From positions 1 through 64,000 of the forward strand of contig DFEG01000009.1 in NCBI GenBank assembly GCA_002369075.1: DNA of 64,000 nucleotides. Direction: 5' to 3'. The DNA comes from Bacteroidales bacterium UBA3808 (GTDB lineage: Bacteria > Bacteroidota > Bacteroidia > Bacteroidales > Paludibacteraceae). Position 1 is the stretch's first letter. Every line of letters begins with the position of its first letter. The notes beneath the pieces were generated by a model. It was not told the DNA's origin, did no database searches, and saw only the letters and a list, made by a program, of their open reading frames with translations. This document shows positions 51,221 through 59,634 of the stretch, piece after piece. The position numbers and the translations under genes are program-made.

Positions 51221-52567
51221 ATGGAACAATTTGTACATTCGGCATGGTCTTTGATTCCGTTCGGACTCATGCTTCTGATGATTGCTATCGGTCCGCTGGT
51301 AGCTGAACACTGGTGGGAGAAGAACACCAACAAACTCATTGTTTCGCTTTTCCTCGGCGTGCCCGTTGCGGTATGCCTGATTATGGGCGGAATGATGCAC
51401 GAGTTGGAGCACCAGATCTTCTTCGACTACGTGCCGTTTATCATCCTGCTGCTGGCGCTGTTTGTCATCACCGGCGGTATCCATTTCTCGGGTGACCTGA
51501 AAGCCAAACCCTGGGTCAACACCGGTTTCTTGGGCTTGGGCTGGATCTTAGCCTCTATCATGGGTACGACAGGAGCCGCAATGCTCCTCATCCGTCCCCT
51601 CATCGAGACCAACAAACAGCGTGAACACAAGGTTCACACCATCCTTTTCTTCATCGCTCTGGTAGCCAACTGCGGCGGTCTGCTCACTCCGCTGGGAGAC
51701 CCACCCTTGTTCATGCTCTTCCTCCGCGGCGCACACTTCTCATGGTTCATGCACCTTGCGCCCGAATGGGCTGTTACGGGAATTCTGCTGCTCGGCATCT
51801 ATTTCGCGATGGACACCTATTATTACAAGAAAGAGCACTGGACATCCCTCTCCGCGGACTCGCGTGAGGCGACCCCGATGGTGATGAAAGGTACTATCAA
51901 TTTCGTCTATCTGCTGGGCGTAGTGCTCGCAGTGGCTTTTGTGAACGAAGGAACCATCAAGCAGATGGGTGAAGCGGACGCTCCGCTGTGGCTCAAGTAC
52001 CTGCGTGAAATAGTATTGCTGTCGCTCACAGGTCTCTCGCTCTACACCACCAAGAAAGAGGTGCGTTTCGGCGACAACAAGTTCAGCTGGACCCCGATAG
52101 TAGAAGTAGCCGTCCTGTTCCTCGGTATCTTCACGACGATGACCCCTGCCCTCGCCTATCTGAAGGCGCACGCAGCCGACCTCGGTTTCACCCACGCATG
52201 GCAGTTCTATTACTCGACCGGTGCGCTCTCCGCGTTCCTCGATAACACGCCTACTGCCGTTGCCTTCCACGGCGTTGCTTCCGGTCTGCCGGAGTCGCTT
52301 GCTGCCGCTGAAGCCGGTGTCGTAACAGGCATGTTCAACGGCACACCTTTCGTAGCCGGTGTTCCGGAGATACTGCTCAAAGCTATCTCCATCGCGGCTG
52401 TGATGTTCGGCTCACTGACCTATATCGGCAACGGACCTAACTTCATGGTGAAAGCCATCGCAGAGGAAAGCGGAATCAAGATGCCGTCTTTCTTCGGCTA
52501 CATGATCAAGTTCTCGCTCATCATCCTCCTGCCGGTTTATATTATCGTACAACTGTTGTTTATTTAA
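51221..52567 (+). CDS. Sodium:proton antiporter (NhaD-like)
   Basis: 448 residues with about 11-12 membrane segments (FGLMLLMIAIGPLVAEHWWE; YVPFIILLLALFVITGGIHF; LGWILASIMGTTGAAMLLIR). ILFFIALVANCGGLLTPLGDPPLF and SAFLDNTPTAVAFHG, with their Asp and Thr in broken helices, are the ion-transporter superfamily (ArsB/NhaD) motifs. Probably expels sodium in exchange for protons. Spacing of one base to the YqeY-like gene suggests an operon of three with DedA. Confidence 0.88.
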   Translation: MEQFVHSAWSLIPFGLMLLMIAIGPLVAEHWWEKNTNKLIVSLFLGVPVAVCLIMGGMMHELEHQIFFDYVPFIILLLALFVITGGIHFSGDLKAKPWVNTGFLGLGWILASIMGTTGAAMLLIRPLIETNKQREHKVHTILFFIALVANCGGLLTPLGDPPLFMLFLRGAHFSWFMHLAPEWAVTGILLLGIYFAMDTYYYKKEHWTSLSADSREATPMVMKGTINFVYLLGVVLAVAFVNEGTIKQMGEADAPLWLKYLREIVLLSLTGLSLYTTKKEVRFGDNKFSWTPIVEVAVLFLGIFTTMTPALAYLKAHAADLGFTHAWQFYYSTGALSAFLDNTPTAVAFHGVASGLPESLAAAEAGVVTGMFNGTPFVAGVPEILLKAISIAAVMFGSLTYIGNGPNFMVKAIAEESGIKMPSFFGYMIKFSLIILLPVYIIVQLLFI

Positions 52568-52568
52568 T

Positions 52569-53021
52569 ATGAGTTTATTTGATCAAGTAAGCGAGGACAT
52601 CAAGAAAGCGATGCTCGCTAAAGATAAAGTGGCGTTGGATGCGCTGCGCGGAATAAAGAAAGAGTTTCTGGAAGCCAAGACCGCCAAAGGCGGTGACGGC
52701 GAACTGTATGACGACAAAGCGCTGCAGATCCTTCAGAAGATGGTGAAGCAACGCAAAGAGTCGGCGCAGATGTATATTGACGCGAACAGGCCCGAACTGG
52801 CGGAAGACGAACTGGCGCAATGCAAGATCATCGAGCGCTACCTGCCGGCTATGCTGAGCGAGGAAGAACTGACCGCTGCGCTCAAAGAGATTATCGCTCA
52901 AGTAGGCGCCACTTCTCCGCAGGACATGGGCAAAGTCATGGGCGTAGCTACCAAACAACTCGCCGGCAAGGCGGAGGGCAAAGCTATTAACCTCAAAGTG
53001 CGTGAGCTCTTAGCCCAATGA
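52569..53021 (+). CDS. GatB/YqeY domain protein
   Basis: 150 residues, the standard length of free-standing YqeY proteins. The domain resembles the tRNA-binding tail of GatB: LDALRGIKKEFLEAKTAKGG, KQRKESAQMYIDANRPELAE, IIERYLPAMLSEEEL and DMGKVMGVATKQLAGKAEGK. The role is not established; tRNA binding is assumed from the family. Stop overlaps the DedA gene start by ATGA. Confidence 0.94.
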   Translation: MSLFDQVSEDIKKAMLAKDKVALDALRGIKKEFLEAKTAKGGDGELYDDKALQILQKMVKQRKESAQMYIDANRPELAEDELAQCKIIERYLPAMLSEEELTAALKEIIAQVGATSPQDMGKVMGVATKQLAGKAEGKAINLKVRELLAQ

Positions 53022-53758
53022 AACGCTTTATCTTGATACTGATATTGGTAGCGGGCACTCTGTCCGCTACCAACGTTTTTGCCCAAACGGATAGTACGGA
53101 GGTTTCCCGCTCTTGGATCACCGCCGTCACCGACTGGTACTCCGCGCATATGAACTACGGCTCTATTGTGGCGCTGATGACCATTGAGAGTTCGTTCATT
53201 CCGTTCCCCAGCGAAGTGGTCATCCCGCCCGCCGCGTATGTGGCAGAGGACCCGAACAGCGCGGTTTGCGTTACGGACAACTATATCGTCAATGTCTCAC
53301 TTATCGTCCTTTTCGGTACGATCGGTGCATTGCTCGGCGCCATCATCAACTACCTGCTCTCGCTCTGGCTGGGACGGGCTATCATCTATGCCTTTGCGGA
53401 CAGCAAGATAGGTCACTTGTGTCTCTTGAGCCGTGAGAAAGTGGAGAAAGCCGAAGCCTATTTCAACGACCACGGCAAGGTCAGCACCTTTGTCGGACGT
53501 TTTATACCGGGCATCCGCCAGCTCATCTCCATCCCTGCGGGATTGAGCAAGATGCATTTCGGCTGGTTCCTTTTCTATACCTTCCTCGGTGCGGGAATCT
53601 GGAACGCCGTTTTGGCTGTCCTCGGCTATGTGGCACACGGACAGGCAGACCTCATCAACAAATACAGCCACGAACTGTCCGTGGCGATACTCATCCTGCT
53701 CGGGGCAGTGGTTCTCTACTACCTCGTCAAATGGATAATAAAACGCGTGAAGGCTTAG
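53018..53758 (+). CDS. DedA family membrane protein
   Basis: 246 residues. An apparent N-terminal signal or first membrane helix (RFILILILVAGTLSATNVFA) precedes the DedA/SNARE-associated domain: IESSFIPFPSEVVIPPAAYV (family E and PFP motif) and GRFIPGIRQLISIPAGLSKM (FxRxxPxxR type), GWFLFYTFLGAGIWN, then two C-terminal helices. Members act as lipid flippases, for example for undecaprenyl phosphate. The last codons form the left arm of the terminator. Confidence 0.93.
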   Translation: MKRFILILILVAGTLSATNVFAQTDSTEVSRSWITAVTDWYSAHMNYGSIVALMTIESSFIPFPSEVVIPPAAYVAEDPNSAVCVTDNYIVNVSLIVLFGTIGALLGAIINYLLSLWLGRAIIYAFADSKIGHLCLLSREKVEKAEAYFNDHGKVSTFVGRFIPGIRQLISIPAGLSKMHFGWFLFYTFLGAGIWNAVLAVLGYVAHGQADLINKYSHELSVAILILLGAVVLYYLVKWIIKRVKA

Positions 53759-53773
53759 CCCTCACGCGTTTTT
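53741..53773. terminator. Bidirectional terminator at dedA end
   Basis: AAACGCGTGA (53741-53750) pairs with TCACGCGTTT (53762-53771). A small inner stem AGG/CCC encloses the dedA stop codon, and T-run and A-run flanks serve both strands. Confidence 0.9.
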
Positions 53774-53793
53774 CACAAGTAATCAATCCTCCG

Positions 53794-54750
53794 TTATTTC
53801 TCCCCCTTCAGCCAAGCCCTGACAGCTTTGCGGCTGTCGATGAGTTGTGCAGCCAGGCAGGCGATGCACCAGCTGAACAGGAACAGGATTGCCAGACATT
53901 TCATTCTGCCCATTACCGGCTTGGGATCCACGGCAAAATGGCTCTCAAGGGTCACCGGCGCAGTAGCCAGTTGCAGGCGATGGTCCACCATCTGCATATG
54001 CTGGTGCTGCTTGTAAATATCGTTCAGGAAGAGGCGTATCCGTCTGTCCCCGTAGAAATTAACGCCGTTACCGGAGTAGTTCATCGGCTGCGCAGCCGAA
54101 GCCGTGTAATAATAGTAGTTGGATGTCAGGCTGTCGAGTTTAACCGCCTGGCGGTGGTTGAACGCCGCCTCTTCACGCAGGTTAGGCAGATAGGTCGCGT
54201 ACGCCTCTTGGAGCACCGGATCGGCATTGATCATGGCGAGCAGCGCACGCTCCACCTCCGGCAAGCAGTTCATGTTCTTCTCCTTCATGCGGAACTGAAG
54301 GCAGAGCCTGTCCTGCATTCTCACATTGATTGTGTCGGTAGGGTTCACTTTACGCTTGAAATCGACGTAATCGGGGAAGCCGTCATGCAAAGCGTCCACT
54401 ACCCGGAAGGTGGTGAAGTCCGACACTTTTCTGTCCTTAATCAAGGATGCAATCGGAGCCTCTTCGGGTAGCCGCTGCGCAAACATCAGCGGTGCATAGA
54501 CCTCCTCGAACTGCTGAATGGTAGGACCATTGAGCAGCGCGACCGCATTCACCCGGTGCGTCAGGTTTTCGTGCCGTGTATAGTACCACCCGGCGGCAAG
54601 AGCCGCAATAACGATTGTGCCGACCAGCCACCAGTACCGGTAGCTTAACCGTACCATTCGCGCCAACAAGCGTCCGCAAGCGGCACAGAAACGACCTAAA
54701 GCGTGCCATGCTGCCACACAGAGGTCAAAGAAATTCATCTCTCTTTCCAT
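53794..54750 (-). CDS. Membrane protein with Wzz-like topology
   Basis: About 318 residues from ATG 54750 (MEREMNFFDLCVAAWHALGR). One membrane segment near residue 45 (YWWLVGTIVIAALAAGWYYT), a periplasmic domain of about 210 residues, a second segment near the end (CLAILFLFSWCIACLAAQLI) and a short basic tail. This is the layout of polysaccharide chain-length (Wzz) proteins, but I see no diagnostic motif. It follows ftsZ through a heptamer array, so it is probably transcribed with the division genes. Alternative starts at 54768 and 54738. Confidence 0.75.
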   Translation of the reverse strand: MEREMNFFDLCVAAWHALGRFCAACGRLLARMVRLSYRYWWLVGTIVIAALAAGWYYTRHENLTHRVNAVALLNGPTIQQFEEVYAPLMFAQRLPEEAPIASLIKDRKVSDFTTFRVVDALHDGFPDYVDFKRKVNPTDTINVRMQDRLCLQFRMKEKNMNCLPEVERALLAMINADPVLQEAYATYLPNLREEAAFNHRQAVKLDSLTSNYYYYTASAAQPMNYSGNGVNFYGDRRIRLFLNDIYKQHQHMQMVDHRLQLATAPVTLESHFAVDPKPVMGRMKCLAILFLFSWCIACLAAQLIDSRKAVRAWLKGEK

Positions 54751-54752
54751 AT

Positions 54753-54789
54753 ATTTTTCATCTTTCATTTTTCATCTTTCATTTTTCAC
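54753..54789. repeat. TTTCATT/TTTCATC array between ftsZ and Wzz-like gene
   Basis: Five heptamers begin directly at the ftsZ stop and reach the start region of the next gene. On the coding strand they read GAAAAAT/GAAAGAT and supply ATG triplets in several frames. Confidence 0.85.
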
Positions 54790-56048
54790 TTTCTCCTTAT
54801 CCATCCGAAAGGCGAGTGGTGGTGCTCCTCCTCTTTTTTCGGTTCCTCCTTGGGTTCTTCCTCAATGGAAATCACCACCTCGTCCGCGGAAGCCGAAGCC
54901 GCGTGTTCGCGAGGCTGCCGGTTTGCTTCGTCCGTCGGGAAGAGCGTGGCGCTGAGGTCGATGGTCTGCACCGGTTCGTCCTCCATTGGGTTCGGAGTCT
55001 GCGCCGGGTAGTTTTCCTCGATTGCCTCGGAGATGGTTTTCTTGCCTTCCTCCTCATCCTCGGAGGGCAGTCCGTCCACCTTGTAGCCCGTAGCGATAAC
55101 CGTGACGCGTACCTCCTCGCCCAAGCTCTCGTCAATGGAAGCGCCCCACTGAACCTCGATGTTATCGCCCACCTCCTGCACGAACTCGTTAATCTGGTCT
55201 ATCTCCTCCATGACGATAGCGTGCTCGGTAGAGCAATAGAACTGGAGCAGGATACGCTCTGCGCCGTGTACGTCGTTGGTGTTTACCAGCGGCGAGTTCA
55301 GCGCGTCGTTGATGGCATTGGTGATACGTTTCTCGCCGGAGGCACGGCCGATGTTCATGATCGCCACGCCGCCTTTCTTGAGCGTGTTGCGCACATCGGC
55401 GAAGTCCGTGTTGATGTAACCCGGCACGGTAATGATCTCCGCAATCGAGCGGGCGGCATTCGCCACGACGTCATCCGATTTGGAGAAAGCGTTGAGGAGG
55501 TTCAGCTCCGGATAAATCTGTTTCAGTTTCTCGTTATTGATGATGAGTAGCGCGTCCACGTGTTTGGCGAGCCGTGCTACACCGGTCATGGCTTTCTCTA
55601 TCTTCTTCTTTCCCTCGAAAGCAAACGGGATAGTTACGATGCCGACCGTCAGGATTCCCATCTCCTGCGCCACCTCGGCTACCACGGCGGAAGCTCCTGT
55701 GCCGGTACCGCCGCCCATTCCGGCGGTGATGAACAGCATCTGTGTCCCGTCATTGAGTGCCTCACGGATGTGATCGCGGCTCTCCTCCGCGTACTGGCGC
55801 GCGGTCTCGGGATCACCTCCGGCGCCCAAGCCGGGACCTAACTGTAACTTACTCGGTACCGAACTCTTGATGAGCACCTGCCGGTCGGTGTTGCATACCA
55901 GAAACGATACATCTTTCAAGCCCTGACGATGCATATAATTCACCGCGTTGCAGCCGCCACCGCCCACGCCGATGACCTTGATTATACTGTCTTCCGATAA
56001 TCCTTCCAAGGGTAATGTAATTAAATCTTCCATATACTTATCAATCAC
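54786..56048 (-). CDS. ftsZ: Cell division protein FtsZ
   Basis: Tubulin-like GTPase of the division ring. GVGGGGCNAVNYM, LGPGLGAGGDPE, the tubulin signature GMGGGTGTGASAVVAEVAQ, and the T7-loop region NTDFADVRN (N-x-D-F-x-D). The C-terminal tail is long, acidic and His-rich (EEEPKEEPKKEEEHHHSPFG), ending WIRRK, rather than the common PxFLR(R/K) peptide in exact form. Starts at 56048 or at 56033 (MEDLITLPLEG). Confidence 0.98.
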   Translation of the reverse strand: MIDKYMEDLITLPLEGLSEDSIIKVIGVGGGGCNAVNYMHRQGLKDVSFLVCNTDRQVLIKSSVPSKLQLGPGLGAGGDPETARQYAEESRDHIREALNDGTQMLFITAGMGGGTGTGASAVVAEVAQEMGILTVGIVTIPFAFEGKKKIEKAMTGVARLAKHVDALLIINNEKLKQIYPELNLLNAFSKSDDVVANAARSIAEIITVPGYINTDFADVRNTLKKGGVAIMNIGRASGEKRITNAINDALNSPLVNTNDVHGAERILLQFYCSTEHAIVMEEIDQINEFVQEVGDNIEVQWGASIDESLGEEVRVTVIATGYKVDGLPSEDEEEGKKTISEAIEENYPAQTPNPMEDEPVQTIDLSATLFPTDEANRQPREHAASASADEVVISIEEEPKEEPKKEEEHHHSPFGWIRRK

Positions 56049-56067
56049 ATTTATAATTAATGAATTT

Positions 56068-57351
56068 TCAATTCTGGTCTATGAACATGTCAAGCGTGCT
56101 CTCTTTGAAGCGGTCAAAGAACCCGGGCTGCCGCACCGGCTGGTTCTTGTGGTTGTCGCGGTAATCCTGTCCCAAAAGGATGGTACCGACAAGAGAGGTG
56201 TATTCCGGCGAGAGGTACTTGTCGTCCGTGTCGCGGTGTAGCAAGAGGTTGTGCGCGCCGTACTGTACGTTCAGCGCCGTCAGCGACTGGATATACTCCG
56301 CCATGCCTTGCATCATGGATCCGCCGCCGGTGATGTAAAGTGTCCTTATTCGGTCCTCCACTTTCTTGAGTTCTTCCATCAGCGGCGAGAGAATCTCCTG
56401 CAGTTTGAGTTCAATCACCTCCGCCAGTTCCTGAGAAGTAATGATTACATCCCCGCCGATCTCCGGGCTGGCAGGTACGCGCAGGCGCACGCTCTTTGAA
56501 ATACACGCGGGCGAAGCGAAACCGTATTGTTTCTTGAGCACCTCCGCGGTATTGAAACTGAGTCCCTGCTGCTCGATCATTCGGGTAATGTGATAACCGC
56601 CTTTCGGCACCACCTTATTGAGCAGGTACTGCCCGCCTTTATAAACGGTGAGACTCGTCGTCTGCGCCCCTAAATCCAGTACCGCGCAGCCGTTCATCAG
56701 CACTTGGTTGCCGTCGCAAGTAGCAAACGCGGACAGGAGACATTCCGGTCGTACGAACGCGTGCTCAATGCTACGCCCCGCCTGGGAATAGGCTTTCTGG
56801 AGCTGGGTGTCAAGCGCTTTCCGACCGTAGAAAGCAATGTAATGCGCCTCTATCAATGCCGCCCGCTGTTCGGGCACCGGCATTTCGTCCTGCTCCACGC
56901 CGTCCAGTTTGAAATAACTCGGCACGAGTCCTAACACCGCCACTTCGGGGTTGCGCAGTTCTATCTTCTCCTTACACTCGCGCTCCATGTCGTCCAGAAG
57001 TTCCTGACTGATCTCTTTGCGCCGCGCCTGATCGCGCTTGGAGTGTACCGCGACAATCTGCATGGACTGGCCGCCTAAGCATACGAACGCCGTCGGTAAC
57101 TCGTCCACGCCTATACGGTTGGCGAGGAGCTTGAGCACCTCTGCGATGACGTAACCCGCATTGCTGGATTGAGTGATGATCCCTTGCTCCACACACACAT
57201 TGCCTAATTTCTGCGGACGTTCCTCCACTCCTAAGATTTGAAACAGATCCGGTGCAATCCGTCGCGCCGCCATGACGCGCACGCTGTCGCTCCCGAGATC
57301 CATCGCTACGAGAGGAAGCGAATCTGCTGTTTTGGGTTGTTTTCTTGCCAT
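56068..57351 (-). CDS. ftsA: Cell division protein FtsA
   Basis: Actin-like membrane tether of FtsZ. LVAMDLGSDSVRVMAARR (phosphate 1), the SHS2/1C domain around TAFVCLGGQSMQIVAVH, VLDLGAQTTSLTVYKGGQYL (phosphate 2), LYITGGGSMMQGMAEYI, and a C-terminal amphipathic helix candidate (QPGFFDRFKESTLDMFIDQ). 427 residues, usual. Lies 19 nt upstream of ftsZ. Confidence 0.97.
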   Translation of the reverse strand: MARKQPKTADSLPLVAMDLGSDSVRVMAARRIAPDLFQILGVEERPQKLGNVCVEQGIITQSSNAGYVIAEVLKLLANRIGVDELPTAFVCLGGQSMQIVAVHSKRDQARRKEISQELLDDMERECKEKIELRNPEVAVLGLVPSYFKLDGVEQDEMPVPEQRAALIEAHYIAFYGRKALDTQLQKAYSQAGRSIEHAFVRPECLLSAFATCDGNQVLMNGCAVLDLGAQTTSLTVYKGGQYLLNKVVPKGGYHITRMIEQQGLSFNTAEVLKKQYGFASPACISKSVRLRVPASPEIGGDVIITSQELAEVIELKLQEILSPLMEELKKVEDRIRTLYITGGGSMMQGMAEYIQSLTALNVQYGAHNLLLHRDTDDKYLSPEYTSLVGTILLGQDYRDNHKNQPVRQPGFFDRFKESTLDMFIDQN

Positions 57352-57373
57352 AATTCTGTTTTGGTTCAGGTTT

Positions 57374-58120
57374 TTAGTTCCGACCTATTATCTGTCCTTT
57401 ATACCGCAGGTCGTACTCGGTATATTGTTTCTCGCGGATGGCGTCCCCGCTGTTTTCCAGGAAAGTCCGCATCTTCTTCAGTTTCTGTCCGAAGTCCGTC
57501 ATTGTGCCCATCACAAGCCGTTTCGCGTGGGCTTCCTGAGCCGCTTCGGTGCGGAGATAGAGCGTTACCATCAAAGGCGATTGCACCGACACATGGTCTA
57601 TGCGGCGCTGCCAGTACGTGTGCTCCCGGAGCCAGAAGGCAAAATCCGCCATCTGCTTCGACGCGGTCTGTACGCCTACGGTACCGGTCACGACCAGCAC
57701 GCTGTCCTTGACCGCCGCACGCGAGGGCATTACCTTGCGGTCGGCGTCAATCAGATACGTGTCACCGGGGTTGACCACCCTCAGCAACGGCACGCGCTGG
57801 GTCAGACGCACACGCACATCGTTGCGCGGAGTAGAGAAACACTCCGCCGTCCGGACCATCGGATGACGGGCTACGGCGTTCTCTATGCGCTGCAGCACAC
57901 CGCGATCCAAGGGTTTGCCCACCGGGTGTATATCCGCCGTTCTCAACAATTGGTCCAACTCGCTCTCCGTCACATATAGCCGTTCGTCCCGGTCCTCGAT
58001 GATATATTGAATGGAACTACACGGTGTATTCGTGGGACGCATAAAAAAGCCCCACACTACAGCACTGACCATCAGTGCCATGACAACCGCCACTCCTACT
58101 ATTTGCCAAACAACTTTCAA
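57374..58120 (-). CDS. ftsQ: Cell division protein FtsQ
   Basis: Bitopic division protein: short N-terminus and one membrane helix (QIVGVAVVMALMVSAVVWGF), then a POTRA-like domain (LYVTESELDQLLRTADIHPV) and the beta domain with FSTPRNDVRVRLTQRVPLLRVV and YLIDADRKVMPSRAA. 248 residues. The start is TTG 58120; an in-frame TGA lies two codons upstream. The TTG belongs to a heptamer array that also holds the murC stop. Confidence 0.92.
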   Translation of the reverse strand: MKVVWQIVGVAVVMALMVSAVVWGFFMRPTNTPCSSIQYIIEDRDERLYVTESELDQLLRTADIHPVGKPLDRGVLQRIENAVARHPMVRTAECFSTPRNDVRVRLTQRVPLLRVVNPGDTYLIDADRKVMPSRAAVKDSVLVVTGTVGVQTASKQMADFAFWLREHTYWQRRIDHVSVQSPLMVTLYLRTEAAQEAHAKRLVMGTMTDFGQKLKKMRTFLENSGDAIREKQYTEYDLRYKGQIIGRN

Positions 58121-58148
58121 CTTTCAATTATCAACTATCAACTATCAC
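58111..58148. repeat. CAACTTT/CAACTAT array at murC/ftsQ junction
   Basis: Five 7-nt units (coding strand GATAGTT/GAAAGTT). They include murC's last codons and TGA stop and the TTG start of ftsQ. Confidence 0.85.
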
Positions 58149-59550
58149 CTGCCAACTCCTCCGCCACCTGCGGCACGAGCCGGTCAATATCCCCGGCACC
58201 CACGGTAAGAACCACTACCGGTTCCGTACTCTCCGCCACCCTTTTCTTCAGTTCCGCAAGCAGGTCTTTCTTCTCCACCACGCATCCGCCGAGCATCTCG
58301 CTTGTCACGCCGGGAATCGGCTCTTCGCGTGCCGGATAGATGGGCAGCAATATCAGTTCGTCCATCGTGTGCAGCACCCGCCTGAACTCGTCCGCAAAGT
58401 CGCGGGTACGGGTGTAGAGGTGCGGCTGGAAAACGCCTATCAGCCTGCGTCCCGGGAAGAGCTTGCGGATGGAGTCAATCGAGGTCGCTATCTCCTCCGG
58501 GTGGTGGGCGTAATCGTCTATGTACGCCACTTTCGGCGTGTTCAGATGGATATTAAAGCGCCGTTGCACGCCACGGAAGGACGCCATCGCAGCCTTTAAA
58601 TGATCAATGATTAATGAATACTGAATATTCTCTTCTTTGCCGACCAGCCAGGCTACCGCCATCGCCGCCACGGCATTCTCTATGTTCACCCACACTGGCA
58701 CGCCTAACTCAATATCGCTGATCACGCCTTCCGGTGTATGGAAATCAAAGACGATCCGTCCCTCGCCCACACGGATGTTCCCTGCGAAGAAATCAAGACC
58801 GTTTGCCATTTGGTCATTTGGCACTCCGTAGGTATAGCATTTGACGCCGGGCTGCAGCCTCGGTTTCAGTTCTATCCCGTGTTTCATCACCAGTGCGCCG
58901 GTGATGAGGCTTGTGTAATGGGCAAACGCTTCGCGGTAGGCCTCCGGCGTACCGTAGATATCCAAGTGGTCCGGATCCACCGCCGTGACAACCGATATAT
59001 AGGGCTTCAGGTGGTGGAAAGAGCGATCGTACTCATCCGCCTCCACCACCACAAAACGGCTGTTTTTGTCCAGCAGAATGTTCGTCCCGTAATTGACGCT
59101 TATGCCTCCCAGGAAGGCGTTTGTCCCCACCGATTGGTGCAGCAGATGGGCAATCATCGTCGAGGTGGTTGTCTTGCCGTGCGTCCCCGCCACACAGAGC
59201 GCTCGCATGGTGCTCGTGACCAGCCCCAACACCTCCGCGCGCTTACGGATGTCGTACCCCGCCTCACGCAGATAAGTATAGAGCGCGCTGTCCTCCGGGA
59301 CCGCCGGCGTGCGGACTACAAGCGTATGACGGGAATTGAGATTTGACATTTGAGAATTGAGAATTGAAGGATCGTCCTCATATGTGATAAGAATCCCTTC
59401 CTGCTCCAGTTCCTTGGTCAGCGGAGAGGGCGTGCGGTCATACCCCGCCACGGGGTAGCCGCAGTGGTGAAAATACCGCGCCAAACCGCTCATTCCTATA
59501 CCGCCGATGCCTAAGAAAAAGATATTTTGTATTTCGTTGTGATTTAACAT
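58138..59550 (-). CDS. murC: UDP-N-acetylmuramate--L-alanine ligase
   Basis: Adds L-alanine to UDP-MurNAc. NIFFLGIGGIGMSGLARY (Rossmann start), CVAGTHGKTTTSTMIAHLL (ATP site), VVEADEYDRSF, and YIDDYAHHPEEIATSID with VFQPHLYTRT, all MurC-specific. 470 residues from ATG 59550, which follows the promoter; the longer frame upstream crosses the promoter. Repeat-coded loops: SILNSQMSNLNSRH (59334-59369), and probably PNDQMANG and NIQYSLIIDH. Followed by ftsQ-ftsA-ftsZ, the usual division cluster. Confidence 0.97.
   Translation of the reverse strand: MLNHNEIQNIFFLGIGGIGMSGLARYFHHCGYPVAGYDRTPSPLTKELEQEGILITYEDDPSILNSQMSNLNSRHTLVVRTPAVPEDSALYTYLREAGYDIRKRAEVLGLVTSTMRALCVAGTHGKTTTSTMIAHLLHQSVGTNAFLGGISVNYGTNILLDKNSRFVVVEADEYDRSFHHLKPYISVVTAVDPDHLDIYGTPEAYREAFAHYTSLITGALVMKHGIELKPRLQPGVKCYTYGVPNDQMANGLDFFAGNIRVGEGRIVFDFHTPEGVISDIELGVPVWVNIENAVAAMAVAWLVGKEENIQYSLIIDHLKAAMASFRGVQRRFNIHLNTPKVAYIDDYAHHPEEIATSIDSIRKLFPGRRLIGVFQPHLYTRTRDFADEFRRVLHTMDELILLPIYPAREEPIPGVTSEMLGGCVVEKKDLLAELKKRVAESTEPVVVLTVGAGDIDRLVPQVAEELAGDS
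59334..59369. repeat. In-frame TTGAGAA-type array in murC
   Basis: TTGAGAT, TTGACAT, TTGAGAA, TTGAGAA, TTGAAG: 7-nt units, read on the minus strand as LNSQMSNLNS. Confidence 0.82.
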
Positions 59551-59575
59551 GAATAGTTTATACCAAAATTCCGTG

Positions 59576-59606
59576 CAAAAGTACAAAAAAATTTTGACAT
59601 ATGCAA
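59576..59606 (-). promoter_or_regulatory. Promoter of murC-fts cluster
   Basis: Minus-strand TTG (59606-59604), N20 beginning CATATGTCA, TACTTTTG (59583-59576). Overlaps the opposite promoter through the word TTGACATATGCAA. Confidence 0.85.
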
Positions 59607-59623
59607 AAAAAAGTGTACCTTTG
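59594..59623 (+). promoter_or_regulatory. Promoter of PagL-like gene
   Basis: TTG 59594-59596, 19-nt spacer with an A-run, TACCTTTG 59616-59623. ATG only 12 nt further, so the leader is very short. Confidence 0.8.
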
Positions 59624-59634
59624 CAGCCGAAAAA

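Noticed and set aside
53731..55550. Plus-strand frames antisense to the Wzz-like gene and ftsZ
   Set aside because: Shadow frames; the FtsZ motifs on the other strand are decisive.
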